The translations under genes were made by a program, and so were the position numbers. The notes below the pieces were generated by a model. That model worked only from the letters and a program-made list of their open reading frames with translations, made no database searches and was not told the origin of the DNA. A stretch of DNA of 34,148 bases from Verrucomicrobiota bacterium (GTDB taxonomy: Bacteria; Verrucomicrobiota; Verrucomicrobiia; Opitutales; Intestinicryptomonadaceae). Below, piece after piece: positions 15,969 to 23,746 of this stretch. The DNA lies in the NCBI GenBank assembly GCA_023450935.1, contig JAEXGH010000018.1:1-34148 (forward strand), written 5' to 3'. The stretch's first letter is position 1. The number at the start of each line of letters is the position of its first letter.

Positions 15969-16817
15969 ATGGAAAAAACTCTCATAGCAATGGCGGCGGG
16001 AATGGGAAGCCGCTTCGGAGGTCTTAAACAGACGGCGAAATTCGGAACGTCGCAAAAAACGATTCTCGATTTCGCGGTGGAAGACGCGCTCGCGGCGGGC
16101 TTTTCGAAAATCGTTTTCGTAATCCGCAAAGATATTGAAGACGTTTTCCGCGAAACGGTCTCGAAAAAATATGAAAACAAAACCGACGTGCGCTACTGCT
16201 TTCAGGAGCTGCACGGGCAGCGTCTGCCCGAGGGGCGAACAAAGCCGTGGGGCACGGGGCACGCAGTCCTCGCCACTGCCGACTGCGTTTCGGAGCCGTT
16301 CCTTGCAATAAACGCCGACGACTACTACGGAACGAAGGTCTACAAAACCGCCGCCGATTTCATGCAAACGCCGCGCCCCGACCTCTACGCGCTGGCGGGC
16401 TACAGGCTCAAAAACACGCTTTCGGAAAACGGGGCGGTATCGCGCGGAATTTGCGGCGCAGACGCGCAGTTGTTTTTGACGGGCATCAGGGAACATACGG
16501 GAATTGTCCGCAATGGCGACCGCATTGAAGACGGCGGTGGCGCGCGCTTTTCGGGCGAAGAATTTACGTCGCTTAACTACTGGTGCTTCCCGAACGACTT
16601 CATGCAGCTTTTGGGCGCGTATTTCGACGACTTCCTTTCGGAAAACTCGAAAAGCCCCAAAGCCGAATTCTACCTGCCCGCCGCGGTTGACAGGGCGATT
16701 TCATCGGGCGCGGCAAAGGCAAAAATACTGCCTACCGACGAAAAGTGGCAGGGCGTAACCTACAAAGAGGACGTTCCCGTTGTGGAGGAATTCCTCAAAA
16801 AATGCGGAAGAATTTAA
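15969..16817 (+). CDS. Sugar-phosphate nucleotidyltransferase-like protein
   Basis: A 282-residue protein of the NTP-transferase family, which joins a nucleoside triphosphate with a sugar phosphate to make an activated sugar. The N-terminal signature is MAAGMGSRFGGLKQ (residues 8-21). GTGHA at 95-99 and the acidic metal site NADDYYG at 115-121 belong to the same fold. No left-handed beta-helix domain follows, so it is the single-domain type. The sugar and nucleotide cannot be read from the sequence. It lies between ruvC (7 bp) and the exported protein (2 bp), suggesting co-transcription but no obvious shared pathway. Confidence 0.8.
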   Translation: MEKTLIAMAAGMGSRFGGLKQTAKFGTSQKTILDFAVEDALAAGFSKIVFVIRKDIEDVFRETVSKKYENKTDVRYCFQELHGQRLPEGRTKPWGTGHAVLATADCVSEPFLAINADDYYGTKVYKTAADFMQTPRPDLYALAGYRLKNTLSENGAVSRGICGADAQLFLTGIREHTGIVRNGDRIEDGGGARFSGEEFTSLNYWCFPNDFMQLLGAYFDDFLSENSKSPKAEFYLPAAVDRAISSGAAKAKILPTDEKWQGVTYKEDVPVVEEFLKKCGRI

Positions 16818-16819
16818 GT

Positions 16820-18118
16820 ATGCCGAAAACACCTGCAATTTTGGCGTTCCTCGCGGCGACGGCTTTGGCGGCGGCTCTACCCGAACCTGCGCAGGCGCGG
16901 CGGACGCATTTGGGGACGCTTTCGATTGCCCACACGGAATTCACGCTCGACGGAAAAACGTTGGGAATCGGCGCGGGCGGAGGTTTCGAACCTCTCCTGA
17001 TAGCCTCGACCCAAAGCCCCGAAATGGACGCGTGGCTTAAAATGCCGAACGGAGCTGCGCCGTTTTTGGTGTCGATAAAAAGCGCGTATCTGGGCGAAAA
17101 ATTTTCGCTGTATCCGATTGTGCGCGCACCTTCTCCCAAAAACGGCAAAATAAAAATAAGATACTCCGTCGTGGCGGCGTCGCCCGCGGGCGAAAGGCTG
17201 CAAATTGTAGACGACGCCGTATACGAGGCTACCGATATGAAAACGTCGGCTTTCGTGGCGTGCCCCGACATCGTTGACGTAAGCTTTGACGACCGCTTCC
17301 AAACCGGCAAATACGTTTTCTCGATAACAGCGCTCGACGAAAACTCAAACCGCGCCGCAACAAACTCGACCTCCGTGGAACTGCAAAAATGGCACTTCCC
17401 CAAACAGACAATCGACGACGAAAAGCTTCTGCAACGCGCCTTTTTGGATTTCCACCTGAACCCGTCGCCCGACGTTCTGTGCGCGATGTATTTTTCCAAA
17501 AAGCTCGACCTGTCCAGCAAGTCCGCGCCGCACGGATTGAACTACCTGCTTCTGGGCTTTTTCAAATCGGGCTTTGCGCGCTTTTCATTCGCCTTCCACG
17601 ACATTCTCGAAAACTTCGCCTCGTTCGACAACCTCGACAAGGCGAAGATAATCCTGCTTAATTCCGTTCTCGGCAAACCCGCCATACCCGACGCAAAACT
17701 TTCGCCCGCGCAGATAAAATACCAAAACAATATCCGCCGCGCCGAAATTCCCAATCCCTACGAAGACTGGCACAAAGTAATGGGCGTGGCGCAGCTTGAT
17801 ATGCTTTGGGGCGATTTCTTTGCAACGGGCGCATACAAGCCCGTGCGCAGAATTATGAACCTGATGATAAACGCCGACGAAGCCGATTTTGCAATGAAGC
17901 TTAAAAACGCCAAACTGCGCCCGCAAAACGATACCGAGTGGAACAAATACAACGTGGGGCTGCTGCACGTTGCGGCGTTGAGGTCGCTTTTAAGAAACGC
18001 CGAAATGTTCGACATTGTAGACCAATACTGCGTGTGGGCTGTCGAAAACGGCGACCTCCCCGAGAAGTCGGCAAAAGTGCTCGCCCCCTACTTCGACAGA
18101 CGCAAGCCCCAAAAGTAG
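16820..18118 (+). CDS. Exported protein of unknown function
   Basis: Not recognised. The 432 residues begin with a clear signal peptide (MPKTPAILAFLAATALAAAL, likely cut after AQA at 26), so the protein is periplasmic or outer-membrane associated, with no lipobox. The first 170 mature residues alternate short hydrophobic strands and polar turns and end in a stretch typical of an immunoglobulin-like beta domain (GKYVFSITALDENSNR). The rest is mostly helical, with aromatic-rich segments around 220-260 and 300-380. No catalytic motif stands out. The start is 2 bp after the nucleotidyltransferase stop, and a strong terminator follows, so it closes the 14007-18118 operon. Confidence 0.75.
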   Translation: MPKTPAILAFLAATALAAALPEPAQARRTHLGTLSIAHTEFTLDGKTLGIGAGGGFEPLLIASTQSPEMDAWLKMPNGAAPFLVSIKSAYLGEKFSLYPIVRAPSPKNGKIKIRYSVVAASPAGERLQIVDDAVYEATDMKTSAFVACPDIVDVSFDDRFQTGKYVFSITALDENSNRAATNSTSVELQKWHFPKQTIDDEKLLQRAFLDFHLNPSPDVLCAMYFSKKLDLSSKSAPHGLNYLLLGFFKSGFARFSFAFHDILENFASFDNLDKAKIILLNSVLGKPAIPDAKLSPAQIKYQNNIRRAEIPNPYEDWHKVMGVAQLDMLWGDFFATGAYKPVRRIMNLMINADEADFAMKLKNAKLRPQNDTEWNKYNVGLLHVAALRSLLRNAEMFDIVDQYCVWAVENGDLPEKSAKVLAPYFDRRKPQK

Positions 18119-18146
18119 CCGCGGCGCGCTTCTGCAACGCAAACGA

Positions 18147-18180
18147 AAAAACGGAATCGTCACGCACCGATTCCGTTTTT
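18147..18180. terminator. Bidirectional intrinsic terminator
   Basis: A 13-bp inverted repeat (AAAAACGGAATCG at 18147-18159, CGATTCCGTTTTT at 18168-18180) around an 8-base loop gives T-runs on both strands. It lies between two convergent genes ending at 18118 (+) and 18204 (-). Confidence 0.85.
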
Positions 18181-18203
18181 ATTTTGCCTGCCCCTACAGA
18201 AGC

Positions 18204-20381
18204 CTAAAAAACCTTCACGCCGCTTGGCAGGAATATTTTCACACCCGAAGGAGCGCAAACATTGAGCTTTCCGCCGCGTTCGAGCCTGAATTTTATCGAA
18301 CCCTTGCGAACGGGAATTTCGGCCTGAATCCATTGAAAGTCCAGCAGATTCGGTTTCAGAACATACTCGTCGGGATTTTCGGTTTCCGAAAATCCGCATA
18401 TGCCGCGAAACGCCGCAATTATGGGCGGCGCGCCCAGCGAAGCGTGGCACAGGCTCAAGCCGAACGGTCTTCCGTAAAACTTCAATTTATCAGACTCGGA
18501 AGCTTTCGGGAAAAAATTTTCGGGAAAACGCGAGTGTCCTTCGTCGAGCCAACCGCCCCAAACTTCCGAAATTAAATTGTAGGCGTCGCGCACGCGACCA
18601 ACCTTTGTGTATGCGGCAATCTCATACGCCTTTTCTATGCTGATATCCTCCCTGTATTTGGGAAGATTGGGGAGAACGTTTTCAAACAAGTTTCCGACCG
18701 CCGATTCGGGGAAAATATCCGCCAAGATGCCCCAATACTGCGCGTAGTGGGAAACGCCTGTATCAAGTTCCCCGTGTTTGTCGAACCCGTTTATGAAAAC
18801 GCCCCGCTTTGAATCCCAAAAATACTTCATTATATCAGATTTTAATTTTTCCGCCTTTTTGGCGTATTTTTCCTGCGAAACGTTATCGCCCCATAATCCG
18901 AAAAACTTCGACGCCGTTTTCCAATTCTCGTAGAGCATTATCTGAACATATGCGGGCGTTCCCTTCCATCTGGGATAAACTTTCGACCACCCCGGCAAAA
19001 AGAACGGCCACTTGGTTTTTCTAAGGGGAAGAAAACCGCGTTCGTCCAAAATGGAATCGTAAAAATCGAAAAGTTGGACAATTCGCGGGCGATACATTTC
19101 GGATGTTTTTATATCGCCAAAGCGCGCATAGTCATGCCTGAACCCGACAAGCGCATGCAGCGGATAGTCCAGAATCCCCGTTCCGAAAACAGTCGGCTTA
19201 TCCGACAATAGAGAAAGCGAATAACCGTTGCGCGAAACCTGTCGGGCATCGAAAACATAGTCGGCGGCGAGCGTTGACTCTATGGCGTCCAACGGCCACG
19301 GGAGGAAATCGCGTTTTATGCCGTCCAAATAAAACCCGCGCGTCGAGGAATGAATTGTTGCAACGCCCGCCTCGAAAATCCTGTTGAAACGCTCATCGCT
19401 ACATCTGAAAAAACCCGTGCGTTTTGCGGGATAAAGCTTTGCAGTGAAAACAATGTCCGAGGCTTCACAATCGCCGTCGGTTTCTATACGTAAATAACGC
19501 AAAGCGGTTTCGGGAAGAACAATTTTTTCCGCCGTACCCGAAAGCGAGAATTTTGGAAGCGGCTTTTGCTCAAATGTTTTTACGTTGTCGTTTTCGGCTT
19601 CCGCCACGCTTTCACCCGCGTAAAAGCTGAGAGTCCCGTTCCCCTTGCACTTCAAACTTACCGAGCCAAGCTCTATATGCCAAAAATCGACAATCACAGA
19701 GCCGCCTTTTTTTAAAAGAATCGAGCCGTTCTTTACAGCACAATTTTTGGGTTTTAAAATGCCGCGCGGAGGAATTTCATAGAGATCGTCAACAAGCCTG
19801 TCGGGCGTTGTAAGGGCATCGTTGAAAATCGGCGACGATTCCGCAGGCACTTTATTTTCCCCGTCCAAACTGGAATTCCACCCTTCGGGCGACGAAACTC
19901 CAACCCCTTCTACAATCAGGCACGGGAGCCTGCCTTTGGCAAAAACCTCAAATCTCAAGCTGTGTTTCCCGCTTTTTATCGGCGTTTCCCCGTTGCGCCC
20001 CGATGCCGTTTTTTCTCCGTCGATAAAAAACTCCGTCTTTTGTGGCGTGCGCCATTTTACAACGGTTTCTTTTTCGAAATAGACTTCGCGTTCAAAAACG
20101 ACGAATTCAGACGGCGTAAAATACGTCCCGCCGTCGAAAACAAAATTGCACCGCTCAACGGAATCAGACGCAAGTTTCCTGTGCAAATACGATGCCAGCT
20201 GTCCGGGATACCACATATAAGCAGCCCCCCAAACGTCGAACTCGGGACGCGGCAGTTTTTTCACGCGAAAATCTGTGGTGGGACTATATTCCTCGGGTGC
20301 GGGCGCGGCACTCAAAAAACGGGCGGTCGAACAGACGACCGCCGCAACAAACAAAAACTTAACAACATTCATACCAAACAT
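18204..20381 (-). CDS. Exported GH78-like alpha-L-rhamnosidase family protein
   Basis: A 725-residue exported protein. The signal peptide covers roughly residues 1-25 (MFGMNVVKFLFVAAVVCSTA); the ATG at 20372 (MNVVKFL) is an alternative start. N-terminal beta-sandwich regions are followed by an (alpha/alpha)6 barrel. DGIKRD at 353-358 followed by WPLDA corresponds to the acidic motif (D-x-x-K/Q-R-D/E...W-x-x-D) that carries the general acid region of GH78 rhamnosidases. The late segment with GRPFGLSLCHASLGAPP matches the end of such barrels. GH78 enzymes release L-rhamnose from plant or microbial glycans, and location outside the cytoplasm fits. Some relatives with this motif act on other sugars, so rhamnose specificity is inference. 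It lies 44 bp downstream of the beta-repeat protein gene and may be co-transcribed. Confidence 0.75.
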   Translation of the reverse strand: MFGMNVVKFLFVAAVVCSTARFLSAAPAPEEYSPTTDFRVKKLPRPEFDVWGAAYMWYPGQLASYLHRKLASDSVERCNFVFDGGTYFTPSEFVVFEREVYFEKETVVKWRTPQKTEFFIDGEKTASGRNGETPIKSGKHSLRFEVFAKGRLPCLIVEGVGVSSPEGWNSSLDGENKVPAESSPIFNDALTTPDRLVDDLYEIPPRGILKPKNCAVKNGSILLKKGGSVIVDFWHIELGSVSLKCKGNGTLSFYAGESVAEAENDNVKTFEQKPLPKFSLSGTAEKIVLPETALRYLRIETDGDCEASDIVFTAKLYPAKRTGFFRCSDERFNRIFEAGVATIHSSTRGFYLDGIKRDFLPWPLDAIESTLAADYVFDARQVSRNGYSLSLLSDKPTVFGTGILDYPLHALVGFRHDYARFGDIKTSEMYRPRIVQLFDFYDSILDERGFLPLRKTKWPFFLPGWSKVYPRWKGTPAYVQIMLYENWKTASKFFGLWGDNVSQEKYAKKAEKLKSDIMKYFWDSKRGVFINGFDKHGELDTGVSHYAQYWGILADIFPESAVGNLFENVLPNLPKYREDISIEKAYEIAAYTKVGRVRDAYNLISEVWGGWLDEGHSRFPENFFPKASESDKLKFYGRPFGLSLCHASLGAPPIIAAFRGICGFSETENPDEYVLKPNLLDFQWIQAEIPVRKGSIKFRLERGGKLNVCAPSGVKIFLPSGVKVF

Positions 20382-20425
20382 GGAATGTTGTTTTATATAT
20401 TACCTGTATCGGCGCAAGCAATTTT

Positions 20426-21601
20426 TTACTTATTAGCTTTGTCCGCCACAAGAACGCCGTTTTGGAGTCTGAAATTCGTCCAGCCCGAAGCCTTGATTTT
20501 CGCGTAGTCGGCGGGATTGTTGAAGCCCTTTGCCACCTTAATCGCGCCGTTTGCGAAGTTTTCAATGGAAATCGAAACATCGCCTACGCTCTTGCCGTCG
20601 GGCGTAGCCGAAAGCGTGTCGGCCGCCAAATACGCCTTGCTCGACGGGTTCGACACAATGCGCCCGAGCGTCAACACAACGCCCTTCGATTTTTTCGGCA
20701 GGACAATCCGCAAATCCTTTGCGCCCGCAACGCCGCCGGCGGCAATGCAAAAACCGTCGAGACGCGAAACGCCGTCTACAACAACCGAATTTGTAGTTCC
20801 GCTTAAAAACAAAACGTTCACCATTCCCTCCAGCGGATTTTCGCCGCGCAGCACAAGCGTTGAACCGCCGTTAAGGCGCACCTTCGCTCCGAAACGGTAT
20901 GTAGCGGCCTTGCGGACAAGCTCCAGCGTAGCGTCGAAAACTTCCGCCTTTTTGTATTTGCCCGAAAGAAACAACCTGTCGGTGGCAACCGTCAAACGCG
21001 CGTTCGAGCGCACTTCGATGTCGCCGACTGTCGTGTTGCCCTCAAGGCTCACCGAGCAATCCGCGCCCTTTGCGCCCGCAATTTTAAGCGGCGCGTAAAC
21101 GCCGTCTTTGTCGGCGCGCGTCTTGAAGATTCTGTCGATTGGCTGGCGCATTGCAATTTTCGCGCTCTTGAGGATTTTTCTGGAATTGTCGAACGTTATC
21201 GAATCAAGCTCGACATTGGAAACGAAGTTCACCACGCCGCCGTCGCCGCCGTAGACTTTCAAATTGTCGCCTGCGCACCTGAAAAAGCCCGAGCCCGACA
21301 CGCACACGGAGGAATTTTGCGGATTGAATCCGCCCGAGCCGAGCATGAAAACAGAATTTTCAAGCAGGTGTATATTCTGCGCTTTCCCCCACACGCTTAT
21401 TGTCTGGACAGTTCTGTCGCCGTCCACTTGCAGATTCCCCGAATTTTGCGACATGCGCAAATTAACGGGCGCGGAGGGGACTGCGTTCTTCTCCCACGCA
21501 AAGGTTTCGCTCCACACGCCTCCGTCTTTTGAAACGAAAAAATCGCCCGCCCACGCCATTGCCGCCGCGGACAAAAACAATGTAAAAATACTCTTTTTCA
21601 T
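20426..21601 (-). CDS. Exported beta-strand repeat protein (autotransporter-passenger-like)
   Basis: A 391-residue protein with a signal peptide (MKKSIFTLFLSAAAMAWA, cut near 18). The rest is a succession of short beta strands separated by Gly, Asn and Asp turns, with phrases such as NGGSTLVLRG, EVRSNARLTVATDRLFLSG and GDGGVVNFVSNVELDS. These resemble the autotransporter-associated beta-strand repeats of surface proteins and suggest a beta-helix. There is no C-terminal beta-barrel and no PEP-CTERM sorting signal at the end (LVADKANK), so it is either periplasmic or secreted. The start at 21601 is used because it begins the signal peptide; an upstream in-frame ATG at 21634 adds 11 charged residues. 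The GH78-like gene lies downstream on the same strand. Function unknown. Confidence 0.7.
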   Translation of the reverse strand: MKKSIFTLFLSAAAMAWAGDFFVSKDGGVWSETFAWEKNAVPSAPVNLRMSQNSGNLQVDGDRTVQTISVWGKAQNIHLLENSVFMLGSGGFNPQNSSVCVSGSGFFRCAGDNLKVYGGDGGVVNFVSNVELDSITFDNSRKILKSAKIAMRQPIDRIFKTRADKDGVYAPLKIAGAKGADCSVSLEGNTTVGDIEVRSNARLTVATDRLFLSGKYKKAEVFDATLELVRKAATYRFGAKVRLNGGSTLVLRGENPLEGMVNVLFLSGTTNSVVVDGVSRLDGFCIAAGGVAGAKDLRIVLPKKSKGVVLTLGRIVSNPSSKAYLAADTLSATPDGKSVGDVSISIENFANGAIKVAKGFNNPADYAKIKASGWTNFRLQNGVLVADKANK

Positions 21602-21741
21602 AATTGGCCTACTGTTGAAATTACGTTGCAACAACTACACAGCACTCCCCGAATTTGTAAAGTAAATTCTTTATAGGTGCCTCGGTGAAGCGCGCGGTTG
21701 TGCGCGTTCTCCCGCGCAAGCAAACATATCGGCAAAACCGC

Positions 21742-21772
21742 AAAACGAGCGCACCGCGATGCGCACCCGCTC
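21742..21772 (-). terminator. Possible terminator of the pyrophosphatase gene
   Basis: On the minus strand, arms GAGCG/CGCTC (21768-21772 and 21747-21751) with partly paired GC-rich DNA between are followed by GTTTTG. The stem is short and imperfect. It lies about 70 bp past the stop at 21842, inside the 240-bp gap before the beta-repeat gene. Confidence 0.3.
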
Positions 21773-21841
21773 AATTCCGCAACGCGCCAGCCCCCATGCA
21801 AAGCAGCGGCGAACAACAAACAAATCCGCGCGCGGCAGGGA

Positions 21842-23500
21842 CTACAGATTGCGCAGAATAGACGTAATATACGGCACAAGCTGCTTCTTGCGGCTGACGA
21901 TTTTCGGCAGCTCGAAAACGTCGTTGTCGGTATCCTTCGCATAGGCTATGTGGTCTATTACGTCGCTTTCGCCGCAAATCATAAGCAGGGAATCCTGCGT
22001 CATTACGTTTGTTACGAACAACGCCGAAAACGCCATCTTGTTGGTGGCGCGGTATTTTTCCAGCGCGCTTCTGATGTCTTCGATTTTCGAATAAAACGAC
22101 GCAAAATCCAGCTCTTCAATTTGCGAAATCGAAAACTCCACGCCTTCCTCATCGTAGTGTTTGCAGTCAAGCGTGATTACGTCCGCGCTCCTGAGCGTGG
22201 AGAGTATGGACGTAGAACCGAAAATGTAGTCGGAAAGCTCGGCGGCTGAAACCTCCGCGATTTTTTGCAGACGCGCAATCTCGTCGGCATCGTCCTTCGT
22301 GGAGGTCGGCCCCTTGAGGTTGAGGGTGTCGCAGACTATGCCGCTTAAAAGCAGCCCCGCAGTGCGTTTGTCGGGAGTGATACCCGCGCGGGCATAAAAC
22401 TGGCTTACAATCGTGCAGGTCGAACCCACGGGCTTGTTGACAAATAGAATCGGATTGGGAGTATTAACAGTTCCTATTCTATGGTGGTCAATAACCTCAA
22501 CTATGTCGGCTTCGTCAGCGCCCGTAACCGCCTGCGAAAGCTCGTTGTGGTCTACGAGAATGAGCTTGGGCTTGGGCACGTCGAGCAAATCTACGCTCGA
22601 GAACACGCCTTGCAAAACTCCGTCGTCGTCGCACACGAAAATGATTTTGTTGAAATCCTTCACGCGCGACGAGATTTTCGAGATGAGTTTGTCGGGCGAA
22701 ATGCTTGTGAAATCCTTGCGCATAAGCTTGTTCACGCGCGCGGCCATGCGCACCAAAAGCGACGTTGTTGCGGAATCGTAGTCGCAGGAAATTACGCTCA
22801 CCCCGCGCGCCTTCGCCATTTCGAGCACATACGGGTCGATTGCGTAGCCGCCCGTGATAATCAGCCCGCGCACGCCCATCTGGATTGCCTTTATCTGAAT
22901 GTCGAAACGGTCGCCCACAACAATCAGGTTCTGCTCGGGCTTCGACTCCTCAGTTTCGATGAATTTGCCGAAAGTTGAAACCTCCATCGCCCCGATACGC
23001 ACATACATATCCTCCGTTTCGTTCGGGCGGAAAACCAAGTTGGCGGTTGCGTTGAGCGTCTGGATAACGTTGTTTAGCGTTGCGCGCAGATGGCGCAGCG
23101 GACGCGTTTTACCGCTCGACGGGCGCGGAATGAAAAATTCGCCCATATCGAAAACAGAGACCTCGCCGCAAAGCCTGCGGTTGTCGTCTACAATCGGAAT
23201 GGAACGCAGGTCGTATTCGTCGATTGCCGCCATTACTGAAAAACACGTCGAATTGAGCGGGAGGCTTATGATGTCGCGCTTCATGATGTCTTTTGCGCGC
23301 AGGCGCATATCGCCGACGAATGTGGGCAACGGCGTTGAAAAACGCTCAAGCACCTTGTCTATGCGCATATTCGAATTGCCGCAACGTCCCGCGACGCAAT
23401 TCTGCACGCCGACCGCCGCCTTAAAATTCGCATACGCAATCGCCGAACAGATTGAATCGACATCGGGATTCTTATGTCCCAAAATATAAGTTTGTTCCAT
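21842..23500 (-). CDS. Family II (Mn-dependent) inorganic pyrophosphatase with CBS-DRTGG-CBS insert
   Basis: Hydrolyses pyrophosphate to phosphate in the cytoplasm. Of about 552 residues, the DHH-type catalytic half begins MEQTYILGHKNPDVDS, giving metal ligands His9, Asp13 and Asp15. The remaining ligands are in VDHNELSQ and VIDHHRIG. The DHHA2 end carries the substrate-binding SRKKQLVP. Between the first strand and the rest of the core is a long insert: a CBS domain (from RAKDIMKRDI), a DRTGG-like domain (GDRFDIQIKAIQMGVRGLIITGG) and a second CBS domain (IIFVCDDDGVLQGVFSSVDLL). In studied relatives this insert makes activity respond to adenine nucleotides. The start at 23500 gives the standard N terminus; ATGs at 23509, 23512 and 23521 are also in frame. 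The gene stands alone. Confidence 0.92.
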   Translation of the reverse strand: MEQTYILGHKNPDVDSICSAIAYANFKAAVGVQNCVAGRCGNSNMRIDKVLERFSTPLPTFVGDMRLRAKDIMKRDIISLPLNSTCFSVMAAIDEYDLRSIPIVDDNRRLCGEVSVFDMGEFFIPRPSSGKTRPLRHLRATLNNVIQTLNATANLVFRPNETEDMYVRIGAMEVSTFGKFIETEESKPEQNLIVVGDRFDIQIKAIQMGVRGLIITGGYAIDPYVLEMAKARGVSVISCDYDSATTSLLVRMAARVNKLMRKDFTSISPDKLISKISSRVKDFNKIIFVCDDDGVLQGVFSSVDLLDVPKPKLILVDHNELSQAVTGADEADIVEVIDHHRIGTVNTPNPILFVNKPVGSTCTIVSQFYARAGITPDKRTAGLLLSGIVCDTLNLKGPTSTKDDADEIARLQKIAEVSAAELSDYIFGSTSILSTLRSADVITLDCKHYDEEGVEFSISQIEELDFASFYSKIEDIRSALEKYRATNKMAFSALFVTNVMTQDSLLMICGESDVIDHIAYAKDTDNDVFELPKIVSRKKQLVPYITSILRNL

Positions 23501-23560
23501 CTTGCCCATCATTAAGACCAAAATCTCACATTTTTCAACTTTTTTATGATTCCGAAAGAG

Positions 23561-23737
23561 GCGGCAATCGGCAAAGCCGATGTGCCTTTGTTCACTTAAT
23601 TAAAGTAAAGCAATATTGATGTAATCAATTTGCGCCGGTGCCCTACACATAAAAAAGCGGAGATTGGGCAAGCTCAATACTCCTTTGATTTTTTAACTTT
23701 CCTGAAGCAGCGGCGGCTGAACTTTGTTCAGCGCGCC
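23561..23737. repeat. Cluster of four short hairpin elements
   Basis: Within the 246-bp gap between two minus-strand genes are four self-complementary elements. 23567-23581 is ATCGGC-AAA-GCCGAT. 23610-23633 is GCAA-T-ATTGAT-GTA-ATCAAT-TTGC. 23659-23683 is GGAG-ATTGGG-loop-CTCAAT-A-CTCC. 23712-23737 is GGCG-GCTGAAC-TTT-GTTCAGC-G-CGCC. Their plan is alike (outer clamp, single unpaired base, inner stem, tiny loop) but the inner stems differ. The segment CGGTGCCCTACACATAAAA (23636-23654) recurs with one change at 27928-27946. The last hairpin lies just past the stop of the gene ending at 23747 on the minus strand and could terminate it. Confidence 0.65.
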
Positions 23738-23746
23738 TTTACTCTT

